Source: Phenylobacterium sp. | GTDB lineage: Bacteria; Pseudomonadota; Alphaproteobacteria; Caulobacterales; Caulobacteraceae | Direction of reading: 5' to 3' | NCBI GenBank assembly: GCA_019264505.1 | Contig: JAHUZY010000073.1 | Coordinates: forward strand, 1-13,378 | Length of the DNA: 13,378 bases | Part shown: positions 6,581 through 13,348 of the stretch, one piece after another | Position numbering within the stretch: position 1 is the first letter of the stretch | Layout of the letters: every line of letters begins with the position of its first letter | Notes under the pieces: generated by a model | The model's input: the letters and a program-made list of their open reading frames with translations, nothing else | The model's database searches: none | Told to the model about the DNA's origin: nothing | Program-made: the position numbers and the translations under genes

Positions 6581-7815
6581 CCCTGGACGCCCAAGGGAAG
6601 GGTCTGGGTCGGACGAAGCCCCGGAAGAAGGCGGCTCGGATCTGGTGGGAGGTTCACCAGTGGGCCGGGCTCAAGTTCTCGATCCTCTTGAGCTTCATCC
6701 TGCTCACCGGGACCCTGGCGACCCTGAGCCATGAGATCGACTGGCTGCTGCGTCCGGCCATGCGGGTCGACCCCGCTTCCGTCGGCTCCGAGGTCAACTG
6801 GGCGGCCGTCGCCCGGACGGCGGCGACCGAGGCCGGGGAGGGGCGGGTCATCAGCCTGGAAGGCCCGGTGGACCCCTGGTTCGCCGCCGCCGCCATCCTC
6901 GAGGCGCCGGACGGGGGTCTGTCCTTTGTCTACGCCCATCCCGCGACCGGCGAGTTCCAGGGGACCGGACACTGGGTCAGCGCCCAGCGCATCCTGCGCA
7001 ACATGCATCGGCACCTGATGATGCCGATTCCCATCGGCGTGCCGATCGTGACCTCTCTCTCCTTCCTGCTGGCGGTCAGCCTCGTCACCTCCTTCGTGGT
7101 CTACAAGAAATGGTGGCGGGGTTTTCTGAAGCCCATACGCCTCAACGACCTTCGAACCGCCATGGGCGACTTCCACCGCCTGGCCGGCCTGTGGAGCCTG
7201 TGGTTCGTCCTGCTGATGATCCTGACCGGCCTCTGGTACATGGCCGAGGAGATGGCCTTTCCCGCGCCCCCTGCGCCGTCCGCCAAGGTGGAGCCGGCCT
7301 CAGAGAGCGTCCAGGCCCTGGCCAACCGCCTGGGGGATACGGTGGCGGCGGCCAAGGTCGCCAATCCAGACCTGCGCCTGGAGCGCATTCTGTTTCCCAC
7401 CGAAAAGTCCGGCGCCTTCGTCCTGCACGGTCAGGACGATGCGATCCTGGTGAGGTCCCGGGCCAACGCAATCTGGACCGAGGCGGAGACCGGCCAGGTC
7501 CTGCTTGTCAATGATGGTCGTGACTTGAACCTGCATCAGCGGATCTCGGAGGCCGCCGACCCCCTGCATTTCGGAACCTGGGGTGGGCTCGCCACAAAGC
7601 TGATCTGGTTCGTCTTTGGCCTGGCGCTCACGGGCCTGTCGGTGTCCGGCGTGGCCATCTACGCCCTGCGTCTGATGCGGGCCGAGCGGCGGCCGGCCGG
7701 TTGGGGTCCGGCCCTGGCGGTCAGCTGGCGGGGCATGGGGGTCTGGCGCTGGCCCGCCGTCATCCTGGTCGTCATCGGATTTCTGCTCATCCCGACGGTG
7801 TTTCTGCAAGGCTAG
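6574..7815 (+). CDS. PepSY-associated transmembrane protein (iron-uptake type)
   Basis: A 413-residue inner-membrane protein. ATG 6574 overlaps the receptor stop (ATGGTAG, 7 bases shared) and has no clear ribosome site, which points to translational coupling. A basic N-terminus leads into the PepSY-TM start VHQWAGLKFSILLSFILLTG (TM1 about 34-53), then a periplasmic PepSY-like part (about 60-140), TM2 (151-177), FHRLAGLWSLWFVLLMILTG as TM3 (203-224), a second periplasmic part (about 230-335), TM4 (341-365) and TM5 (393-411). His28, His145/His147, His201 and His332 lie at membrane edges, where they could bind b-type haem. The family includes PiuB-like proteins and the FpvG-type ferric-siderophore reductase; its place behind a siderophore receptor supports a role in iron release or reduction. 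The electron-transfer role is inference. Confidence 0.85.
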   Translation: MVALDAQGKGLGRTKPRKKAARIWWEVHQWAGLKFSILLSFILLTGTLATLSHEIDWLLRPAMRVDPASVGSEVNWAAVARTAATEAGEGRVISLEGPVDPWFAAAAILEAPDGGLSFVYAHPATGEFQGTGHWVSAQRILRNMHRHLMMPIPIGVPIVTSLSFLLAVSLVTSFVVYKKWWRGFLKPIRLNDLRTAMGDFHRLAGLWSLWFVLLMILTGLWYMAEEMAFPAPPAPSAKVEPASESVQALANRLGDTVAAAKVANPDLRLERILFPTEKSGAFVLHGQDDAILVRSRANAIWTEAETGQVLLVNDGRDLNLHQRISEAADPLHFGTWGGLATKLIWFVFGLALTGLSVSGVAIYALRLMRAERRPAGWGPALAVSWRGMGVWRWPAVILVVIGFLLIPTVFLQG

Positions 7816-7872
7816 GGTTTCAGGCCCGCCCTGCCGCCCCTAGCTTGCAGCGACAGCCCGCAGGAGCGCCCC

Positions 7873-8349
7873 ATGACCAACGCCTATGATTTCGCCTTCC
7901 AAGCCATCGACGGGGCCGACCTGCCCCTGACGACGTTCCGGGACAAGGTGGTCCTGGTGGTCAACACCGCCTCGAAATGCGGTCTGACGCCTCAGTACGA
8001 AGGGCTGGAAAAGCTCTATGCCGAGTATCGCGATCAGGGCCTGGTGGTGCTGGGCGTCCCCTCCAACCAGTTCGCCGGCCAGGAGCCGGGGACCGAGGCC
8101 GAGATCGCCGCCTTCTGCGCCACCACCTATGGCGTCGACTTTCCCCTGACCGCCAAGACCGATGTGAAGGGGGAAGGCGCCCACCCCTTCTATCAGTGGG
8201 CCAAGGCCGAGCTGGGGGAGTCCGCCGACCCGGCCTGGAACTTCCACAAGATCCTGGTGGGCAAGGATGGCGGACTGATCCGCGCCTTTGGTCCGCGCAC
8301 CGACCCGATGGACGCCGAGGTTGTCGGCGCCGTGAAGGCGGCGCTCTAG
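7873..8349 (+). CDS. glutathione peroxidase family protein (Cys-type thiol peroxidase)
   Basis: A 158-residue cytoplasmic enzyme of standard length for bacterial GPx. It reduces hydrogen or lipid peroxides with glutathione or thioredoxin. The catalytic tetrad is complete: Cys36 in VNTASKCG, Gln70 in PSNQFAGQEPGT, and Trp122-Asn123 in WNFHKILVG. Cys82 in AFCATTYGVDFP is at the place of the resolving cysteine of GPx enzymes that depend on thioredoxin, so thioredoxin may be the real donor. Peroxidatic Cys replaces selenocysteine, as is usual in bacteria. AGGAG lies 6 bases before ATG 7873. A 57-base gap separates it from the PepSY gene; a weak promoter there (TTTCAG 7818, TAGCTT 7841) is possible, as is read-through from the iron unit. 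A hairpin terminator follows at 8357. Confidence 0.93.
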   Translation: MTNAYDFAFQAIDGADLPLTTFRDKVVLVVNTASKCGLTPQYEGLEKLYAEYRDQGLVVLGVPSNQFAGQEPGTEAEIAAFCATTYGVDFPLTAKTDVKGEGAHPFYQWAKAELGESADPAWNFHKILVGKDGGLIRAFGPRTDPMDAEVVGAVKAAL

Positions 8350-8356
8350 ACATCTG

Positions 8357-8386
8357 CGGGGACAGGTTCGCCTGTCCCCGTTCTTC
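8357..8386 (+). terminator. intrinsic terminator with TTCG loop
   Basis: A perfect 10-bp stem: CGGGGACAGG (8357-8366) pairs with CCTGTCCCCG (8371-8380) around the tetraloop TTCG, followed by TTCTTC. It begins 7 bases after the peroxidase stop. It separates the peroxidase from the following receptor unit. The T tract is broken by C but the stem is very stable. Confidence 0.8.
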
Positions 8387-8449
8387 CAACCCCATGAAAG
8401 TTCATCCCCCCGTCGCAGGGCTGTCATCGCCCGGGTCCAGAGCGGCGCC

Positions 8450-8465
8450 GTCGAGAACGCTCGAC
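8450..8465 (+). promoter_or_regulatory. inverted repeat before the second receptor, possible operator or leader hairpin
   Basis: GTCGAG (8450-8455) and CTCGAC (8460-8465) form a perfect inverted repeat with a 4-base centre, 19 bases before ATG 8485. A smaller one, ATGAA-AG-TTCAT, lies at 8394-8405. Either may bind a regulator; the first could also fold in the mRNA just ahead of the ribosome site. The pair is unlike the palindromes of the other receptor, so separate control is likely. Confidence 0.35.
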
Positions 8466-8484
8466 ATGGAATCGGGGATAAACA

Positions 8485-10878
8485 ATGCACTATTCGGGTC
8501 TGAAGCGCAGACTGTACGCTACCGTCGCAATCACCATGGCAATCGGCGCCCTCGGCGGGCAGGCCCATGCCGAGGATGGCGCCACCGTTGATGAGCTGAT
8601 CGTCACTGGCACCCGCGAGGTCGGGCGCACCCAGTTCACAACCCTCGCGCCGGTGGACGTCCTGTCGGAGGAGATGATCCAGGCCTCGGCCACCGCCCAG
8701 CTGGGCGAGAACCTGGCCCAGCAGATCCCGTCCTTCATCGTGCAGCGCCTGCCGACCTCCGATGGCCTGCAGTTTGTCCGCCCGGCGACCCTGCGCAGCC
8801 TGTCGCCGGACCAGACCCTGGTGCTGGTCAACGGCAAGCGCTTCCACCGCTCGGCCTTTCTGGGCTCGCGCGGCGCCCAGTCGGCGGACCTGGCCCAGAT
8901 CCCCTCCTATGCGGTGAAGCGGATCGAGGTTCTGCGGGACGGCGCCTCGGCCCAGTATGGTTCTGACGCCATCGCTGGCGTGATCAACGTCATCCTCAAT
9001 GACCAGCCGGGCGTGCGCGGCTTCGCCCAGGCCGGCCAGTTCGCCGAAGGCGACGGCGTCACCTATCGGGCCGGCGTGCAGGCCGGCGTCGAGATCGGCT
9101 CGGCCAACTTCAACCTGACCGCCGAATGGTCGGACGCCGAGGCCACCTCGCGCACCCGTCAGCGGCAGGACGCCATCGATTTCCAGGCGGCCAACCCATC
9201 CCTGAAGGTCCCCAATCCCGTGCAGCGTTGGGGCAATCCCGACCTGGAGACCCGGGCGCTCGGCCTGAACACGGTGGTCGACACCGGCGACGCCGGCGAG
9301 CTCTACGGCTTTGTCACCTATACCGAGACCGAGGGCGTCAACGACATCAACTGGCGCAACCCGGCGACCAATCCCGGCATCTATCGTACGACGACCGTCT
9401 TCCCGGGCTTTGACCTGCGCAGCATCTATCCGGCCGGCTTCACCCCGATCGAGGGCGTCGAGTCCAAGGACTATCAGACCCTGGCGGGCTTCCGTGACGT
9501 GGTGGGCGACTTCACCTGGGACCTGAGCGCGTCTTACGGGCGCAACGACACCGCCTTCTTCCTCAACAACACCATCAACGCCTCGCTTGGTCCGGCAAGC
9601 CCCACCGACTTCGACCTCGGCCGGCTGGTGCAGTCGGAGTTCAACCTGAACGCCGACGCCGTCTATCGGATGGACGTGGCCGCCCTGGCCGCGCCGCTGA
9701 ACATCGCGTTCGGCGCCGAGCGTCGGGTTGAGACCTACGCCATCCGCGCCGGTGATCCGGAGTCCTACGCCGTCGGCCCCGGCGCGGCCTTTGGCCTGGC
9801 GCCGGCTTCCAACGGCTTCCCCGGCTTCAGCGACATCCAGGCCGGCGAGTGGGACCAGGAGAGCTACGCCGCCTATGTGGATATCGAAGCCCAGCTGACG
9901 GAGGCCTGGAGCCTCGGCGGCGCCCTTCGCTATGAGGACTTCTCGGAGTTCGGCGACACGGTGAACGGCAAGATCGCCAGCCGCTACGCCATCACCGACA
10001 ACCTCGCCATCCGCGGCGCCTGGTCCAGCGGCTTCCGCGCGCCCACCCCTGGCCAGCTGAACTCCACCAGCACCTCGCAAGGCCTGGACACGGTGACCCT
10101 GCAGCTCTTCACCTCGGGGCGGCTGTCGCCGACCAATCCGGTGGCCGCCTTCCTGGGCGCCGAGCCCCTGGAGCCGGAAACCTCCGAGACCCTCACCGCG
10201 GGTCTCACCTGGCGCACCGATTACGGCTTCTCCGGCTCCATCGACGCCTATCAGATCGACGTCAGCGACCGGTTCTCGTCCTCGGCCGGGATCACCGTCA
10301 CCCCGGCCATCCGCGCCCAGCTGGTGGCGGCCGGCGTGCCCGGCGCCTCGGCCTTCACCCGCATCAACTGGTTCGCCAACGACTTCGACACCCGCACCCG
10401 CGGCGTCGATGTGGTGGGCGCCTATGACCGCGACCTGGGTCCTGGCCGGCTCAATCTGACGGCGGCCTACAATTACAATCAGACCGAGGTCACCGCGGGC
10501 TCCATCGCCGCCAACCCGACCCAGCAGCGCCTGTTCGAGGAATCCCGGCCGCAGCACAATGCGACCGCCTCGGCCACCTATGGCTTCGGGCCCTTCGAGG
10601 TCCTGGGCCGCATGCGCTACTACGGCTCCTGGACGGACTCCACCGGCAACGCCACTGGCGACATCTTCCAGGACTTCGGGGCGATGACCTTCTTCGACCT
10701 GGCGCTCAGCTACGCCCCGTCGGAGCACGTCTCCATCCGGATCGGGGCAGAGAACGTCCTCGACTCCTATCCGGACGAGGCGGTCTTCCAGGCCAGCCGC
10801 GGGCTCGTCTACTCGCGGAACTCGCCCTACGACACCAATGGGGCGATGTACTATCTGCGCCTCGACACCAGCTTCTAA
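8485..10878 (+). CDS. TonB-dependent receptor with plug domain (outer membrane)
   Basis: A 797-residue outer-membrane transporter. ATG 8485 has GGGGATAA upstream, like the other receptor. The signal peptide (basic LKRR, hydrophobic 11-25) ends in AHA with cleavage after residue 29, followed by the TonB-box-like VDELIVTGTR. The plug (about 50-175) contains LRSLSPDQTLVLVNGKR, then IPSYAVKRIEVLRDGASAQY and GSDAIAGVINVIL, the pattern of the broad Xanthomonas/Caulobacter/sphingomonad group whose substrates include sugars, peptides, vitamins and siderophores. The barrel ends in YYLRLDTSF with the terminal Phe needed for assembly. It lacks the KGPAGxLYGPGAPGG signature of the first receptor. The next gene, a Tat-exported PLP enzyme, begins 12 bases after the stop, so its substrate probably relates to amino acids. 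The substrate is not determined. Confidence 0.93.
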   Translation: MHYSGLKRRLYATVAITMAIGALGGQAHAEDGATVDELIVTGTREVGRTQFTTLAPVDVLSEEMIQASATAQLGENLAQQIPSFIVQRLPTSDGLQFVRPATLRSLSPDQTLVLVNGKRFHRSAFLGSRGAQSADLAQIPSYAVKRIEVLRDGASAQYGSDAIAGVINVILNDQPGVRGFAQAGQFAEGDGVTYRAGVQAGVEIGSANFNLTAEWSDAEATSRTRQRQDAIDFQAANPSLKVPNPVQRWGNPDLETRALGLNTVVDTGDAGELYGFVTYTETEGVNDINWRNPATNPGIYRTTTVFPGFDLRSIYPAGFTPIEGVESKDYQTLAGFRDVVGDFTWDLSASYGRNDTAFFLNNTINASLGPASPTDFDLGRLVQSEFNLNADAVYRMDVAALAAPLNIAFGAERRVETYAIRAGDPESYAVGPGAAFGLAPASNGFPGFSDIQAGEWDQESYAAYVDIEAQLTEAWSLGGALRYEDFSEFGDTVNGKIASRYAITDNLAIRGAWSSGFRAPTPGQLNSTSTSQGLDTVTLQLFTSGRLSPTNPVAAFLGAEPLEPETSETLTAGLTWRTDYGFSGSIDAYQIDVSDRFSSSAGITVTPAIRAQLVAAGVPGASAFTRINWFANDFDTRTRGVDVVGAYDRDLGPGRLNLTAAYNYNQTEVTAGSIAANPTQQRLFEESRPQHNATASATYGFGPFEVLGRMRYYGSWTDSTGNATGDIFQDFGAMTFFDLALSYAPSEHVSIRIGAENVLDSYPDEAVFQASRGLVYSRNSPYDTNGAMYYLRLDTSF

Positions 10879-10890
10879 GGGCGCTCAGCC

Positions 10891-12162
10891 ATGACGAAAC
10901 TTACCCGCCGGGGCGTGGTCGGCGCAGGTCTGGCTCTGGGCGCAGGCTCACAGGCCTTGGCCGCCGCGTCTCCTGCGGGGGGGATCGTCCTGGCCGCTGA
11001 CGAGACGTACTGGGCGGGGATCGCCGCCCAGTACGATCTCGCCGACGACGTCATCCAGCTTGAAAACGGAAACTGGGGGGTCATGGCGCGGCCCGTCCTG
11101 GCCGCCTATGAGCGCCACCAGGCGATGGTCAATCGCCGCAACTCCTACTATTCGCGCCGGGACTACGGGGGCGACCTGGCCAGGATCCGCGCCCGGGTGG
11201 CCGCCAATCTGGGCGTGGAGCCCGACGAGATCGCCTTCACTCGCGGGGCCACCGAGGCCCTGCAGGCCCTGATCGGCGGCTACAACCGGCTGGGGCCCGG
11301 CGATCAGGTGCTGATCGCCGATCTCGACTACGACTCCATGCAGAGCGCCATGGCGTGGCTGAAGGATCGCCGAGGCGCAGAGCTGGTCGCGATCAGCCTG
11401 CCTGAGCCGGCCACGGAAGCGGGTCTGGTGGAGGCCTATGCCCAGGCGCTGGAGGCTCATCCCCGGGTCCGGCTGATGCTGCTGACCCAGGTGAGCCATC
11501 GCAACGGCCTGCATCTGCCGGTGGCCCAGATCACCGCCCTGGCCAGAGCGCGGAACGTGGATGTCATCCTGGATTCCGCCCACGCCTGGGGGCAGGTGGG
11601 AACCAACCTGCGCGACCTCGGCGCGGACTTCGTCGGGCTGAACGGCCACAAGTGGATCGGCGCCCCCATCGGGGTTGGCGTCCTCTATATCGCCAAGGCC
11701 CGCATCGCCGATATCGACCCCTTCATGGGCGCAGACGACTACGCCGCCAGCGACGTGCGGCTGCGAGTCCATACAGGCACCGCCAACATGGCCGCCTATC
11801 TGGCCATGGAGGACGCGCTCAACTTCCACGAGGCTATTGGGACGTCGGCCAAGGCCGCGCGCCTGACCTATCTCCGCCGCCGTTGGACCGAACCCCTGCG
11901 CGAGGTTCCAGGCGTGCAGATCCTGACGCCAGAGGATGACCGCCTGGGCTCGGCGCTGGGGGCGTTTCGGCTGATCGGCCGGACGACTCCGGCGGAGAAC
12001 GCCGACCTCGCGCGGGCGCTGCTGGAGCGCTTCGGCATCTTCACCGTCGCCCGGCATGGCCTGGCCAGCGGGTCCTGCGTGCGGGCCACGGTCAGCCTGT
12101 TCACGAAGCCCGCCGAGGCCGACCGCCTGGCCCAGGCCCTGACGGAACTGGGCGGCGCCTGA
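10891..12162 (+). CDS. Tat-exported PLP-dependent enzyme, class V aminotransferase fold (isopenicillin N epimerase / PvdN-like)
   Basis: A 423-residue fold-type I PLP enzyme with a twin-arginine signal: LTRRGVVGAGLALGAGS with Arg6-Arg7, cleavage likely after ALA (24), so it should act in the periplasm already loaded with PLP. Seen motifs: TRGATEAL (117-124, phosphate loop), DSAHAWGQ (228-235, Asp for the pyridine nitrogen and the following His), NGHKWIGAPIG with Lys254 as Schiff-base lysine, and HTGTAN (294-299). Length and layout fit class V enzymes: isopenicillin N epimerase, cysteine desulfurase-like lyases, EgtE, and PvdN, a Tat-exported Pseudomonas enzyme that modifies the pyoverdine side chain. 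No desulfurase Cys loop was recognised. It follows the receptor by 12 bases (weak AAGGG site), as if co-translated. Reaction type (epimerisation, transamination or lyase) is open; the periplasmic location is the strongest clue. Confidence 0.88.
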   Translation: MTKLTRRGVVGAGLALGAGSQALAAASPAGGIVLAADETYWAGIAAQYDLADDVIQLENGNWGVMARPVLAAYERHQAMVNRRNSYYSRRDYGGDLARIRARVAANLGVEPDEIAFTRGATEALQALIGGYNRLGPGDQVLIADLDYDSMQSAMAWLKDRRGAELVAISLPEPATEAGLVEAYAQALEAHPRVRLMLLTQVSHRNGLHLPVAQITALARARNVDVILDSAHAWGQVGTNLRDLGADFVGLNGHKWIGAPIGVGVLYIAKARIADIDPFMGADDYAASDVRLRVHTGTANMAAYLAMEDALNFHEAIGTSAKAARLTYLRRRWTEPLREVPGVQILTPEDDRLGSALGAFRLIGRTTPAENADLARALLERFGIFTVARHGLASGSCVRATVSLFTKPAEADRLAQALTELGGA

Positions 12163-12239
12163 AATCGCGGGCGGTCCTTGGCGACTCCCTGGGCGAGGGA
12201 TAGGCAGGGCCCCTGGGTTTGAAGCAACTTCGAGGCGAC

Positions 12240-12935
12240 ATGCGGCGTCTGGGCCTGATCGGCGGCATGAGCGCCGAGAGCACCACCACCTATTACCAAC
12301 TGCTCAATCAGGGGGTTCGCGCCCGGCTGGGCGGGCTGCATTCGGCCGAGCTTTTGCTGTGGTCGGTGGACTTCGCGCCCATCGCCCAGATGCAGGCGGC
12401 CGGTGAGTGGGGCCGCGCCGGGGCGCAACTGGCCCAGGCCGCCCACGTGCTGGAGCGGGCCGGCGCAGAGGCGGTGCTGATCTGCGCCAACACCATGCAC
12501 CTGGTGGCCGACCAGGTCGCAGCCGCCATCTCCGTGCCTCTGATCCACATCGGTGACGCCACCGCCGGCGCTCTGGTGGACCAGGGGGTCAAGCGGCCGC
12601 TGCTGCTGGCCACCCGCTTCACCATGGAAGAGAGCTTCTACCGCGAGCGACTGGAGGCGTTCGGTCTGGCGCCGATGATCCCCGGGGAGGGCGCCCGCGA
12701 GCGGCTGCACGCCATCATCTATGACGAGCTGTGCCAGGGGGTGATCGATGTGGTGTCCCGGACGGCGGTCATGGCCATGATCGAGCGGGGCCGGGCCGAT
12801 GGCGCAGACAGCGTCATCTTCGGCTGCACCGAACTTGGCCTTCTGCTGGAGCCCGACTCGGTGGGGCTGCCTGTGGTGGATTCGGCCCTGGCCCACGTCA
12901 CTGCGGCGCTCGACTTCGCCCTGGCGGCCGCCTGA
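12240..12935 (+). CDS. aspartate/glutamate racemase family protein
   Basis: A 231-residue cytoplasmic protein with no signal peptide. ATG 12240 is chosen over TTG 12219: CGAGG lies 5 bases upstream and the protein then opens with the family start RRLGLIGGMSAESTTTYY. The two catalytic cysteines of PLP-independent racemases are present: Cys82 in ICANTMHLVADQV and Cys196 in FGCTELGLLL, so the enzyme looks intact. The CxNTMH form is that of the YgeA / aspartate racemase subfamily rather than MurI, which supplies cell-wall D-glutamate. Such enzymes interconvert L- and D-aspartate, glutamate or, for YgeA, other amino acids. It follows the PLP enzyme by 77 bases and probably belongs to the same unit, though a private promoter in this gap cannot be excluded. 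Its stop abuts the stop of the converging EF-hand gene. Confidence 0.9.
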   Translation: MRRLGLIGGMSAESTTTYYQLLNQGVRARLGGLHSAELLLWSVDFAPIAQMQAAGEWGRAGAQLAQAAHVLERAGAEAVLICANTMHLVADQVAAAISVPLIHIGDATAGALVDQGVKRPLLLATRFTMEESFYRERLEAFGLAPMIPGEGARERLHAIIYDELCQGVIDVVSRTAVMAMIERGRADGADSVIFGCTELGLLLEPDSVGLPVVDSALAHVTAALDFALAAA

Positions 12936-13283
12936 TCAGTCGCGCCGGCGGCCCTTGTCAGCCTCGGCGTTGATGTACTCCTCGAAGCCGCTGGCCTTCA
13001 CCGCCCGGTCTTCCAGCCGCGCGGGGCTAGGCGCCCCAGGCGGCGGCTCGTTCGGGGCGAAGGTCACCCCGGGCCCTGAGGCTGGCGGCGCACTGACGCC
13101 GTAGGGGCTGGGCTGATCCCAGGGCGCGGGACCGCCCTTTCGGGCTTCATAGTCGGCCCGCTCGGCGTCGCTGACGACTCCGTCGCGATTGGCGTCGGCC
13201 GGATTGTGCAGCCGCAGGGTCTGGGCCTGGGCGCCGCCGGCGACGAGAAGGGCGATCAGGGGCAGGGGCCAAAGAACTCGCAT
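12936..13283 (-). CDS. small secreted protein with one EF-hand calcium-binding loop
   Basis: A 115-residue precursor. ATG at 13283-13281 is preferred over an upstream TTG at 13316, because it opens directly with a Sec signal peptide (MRVLWPLPLIALLVAGG) cut after AQA (residue 20) and has GAGGG about 9 bases upstream. Residues 30-41, DANRDGVVSDAE, are a canonical 12-residue EF-hand loop: Asp30, Asn32, Asp34, Gly35, Ser38 and Glu41 occupy the calcium-binding positions. Only one loop is present, and the rest (about 48-100) is rich in Pro, Gly and Ala and probably disordered. Single EF-hands of this type occur in many small periplasmic proteins of Caulobacterales; function is unknown. Pairing with a partner chain would be needed to form a normal two-loop calcium site. 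Confidence 0.78.
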   Translation of the reverse strand: MRVLWPLPLIALLVAGGAQAQTLRLHNPADANRDGVVSDAERADYEARKGGPAPWDQPSPYGVSAPPASGPGVTFAPNEPPPGAPSPARLEDRAVKASGFEEYINAEADKGRRRD

Positions 13284-13348
13284 GACGGGCGTCCCTCTTA
13301 CTGGAAGTCGCCCCAATCATCGGCGCTGCGGCCAGCCGGGACAAGACC

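Noticed and set aside
7840..10728. 962-codon open frame on the minus strand across the peroxidase and second receptor
   Set aside because: It is antisense to two clearly recognisable proteins, its translation is rich in Gly, Arg, Val and Ala with no known domain, and it would cross the terminator at 8357. Long antisense frames are expected in high-GC genomes.
10948..12057. 369-codon minus-strand frame opposite the PLP enzyme
   Set aside because: The composition is that of a shadow frame, with no domain, and the plus strand encodes a complete PLP enzyme with all active-site motifs.
12163..12239. Promoter or terminator between the PLP enzyme and the racemase
   Set aside because: TTGGCG (12178) and GATAGG (12199) have a 15-base spacing and poor matches; the CCCTG/CAGGG stem has only 5 bp with a 13-base loop. 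Neither is strong enough to list.
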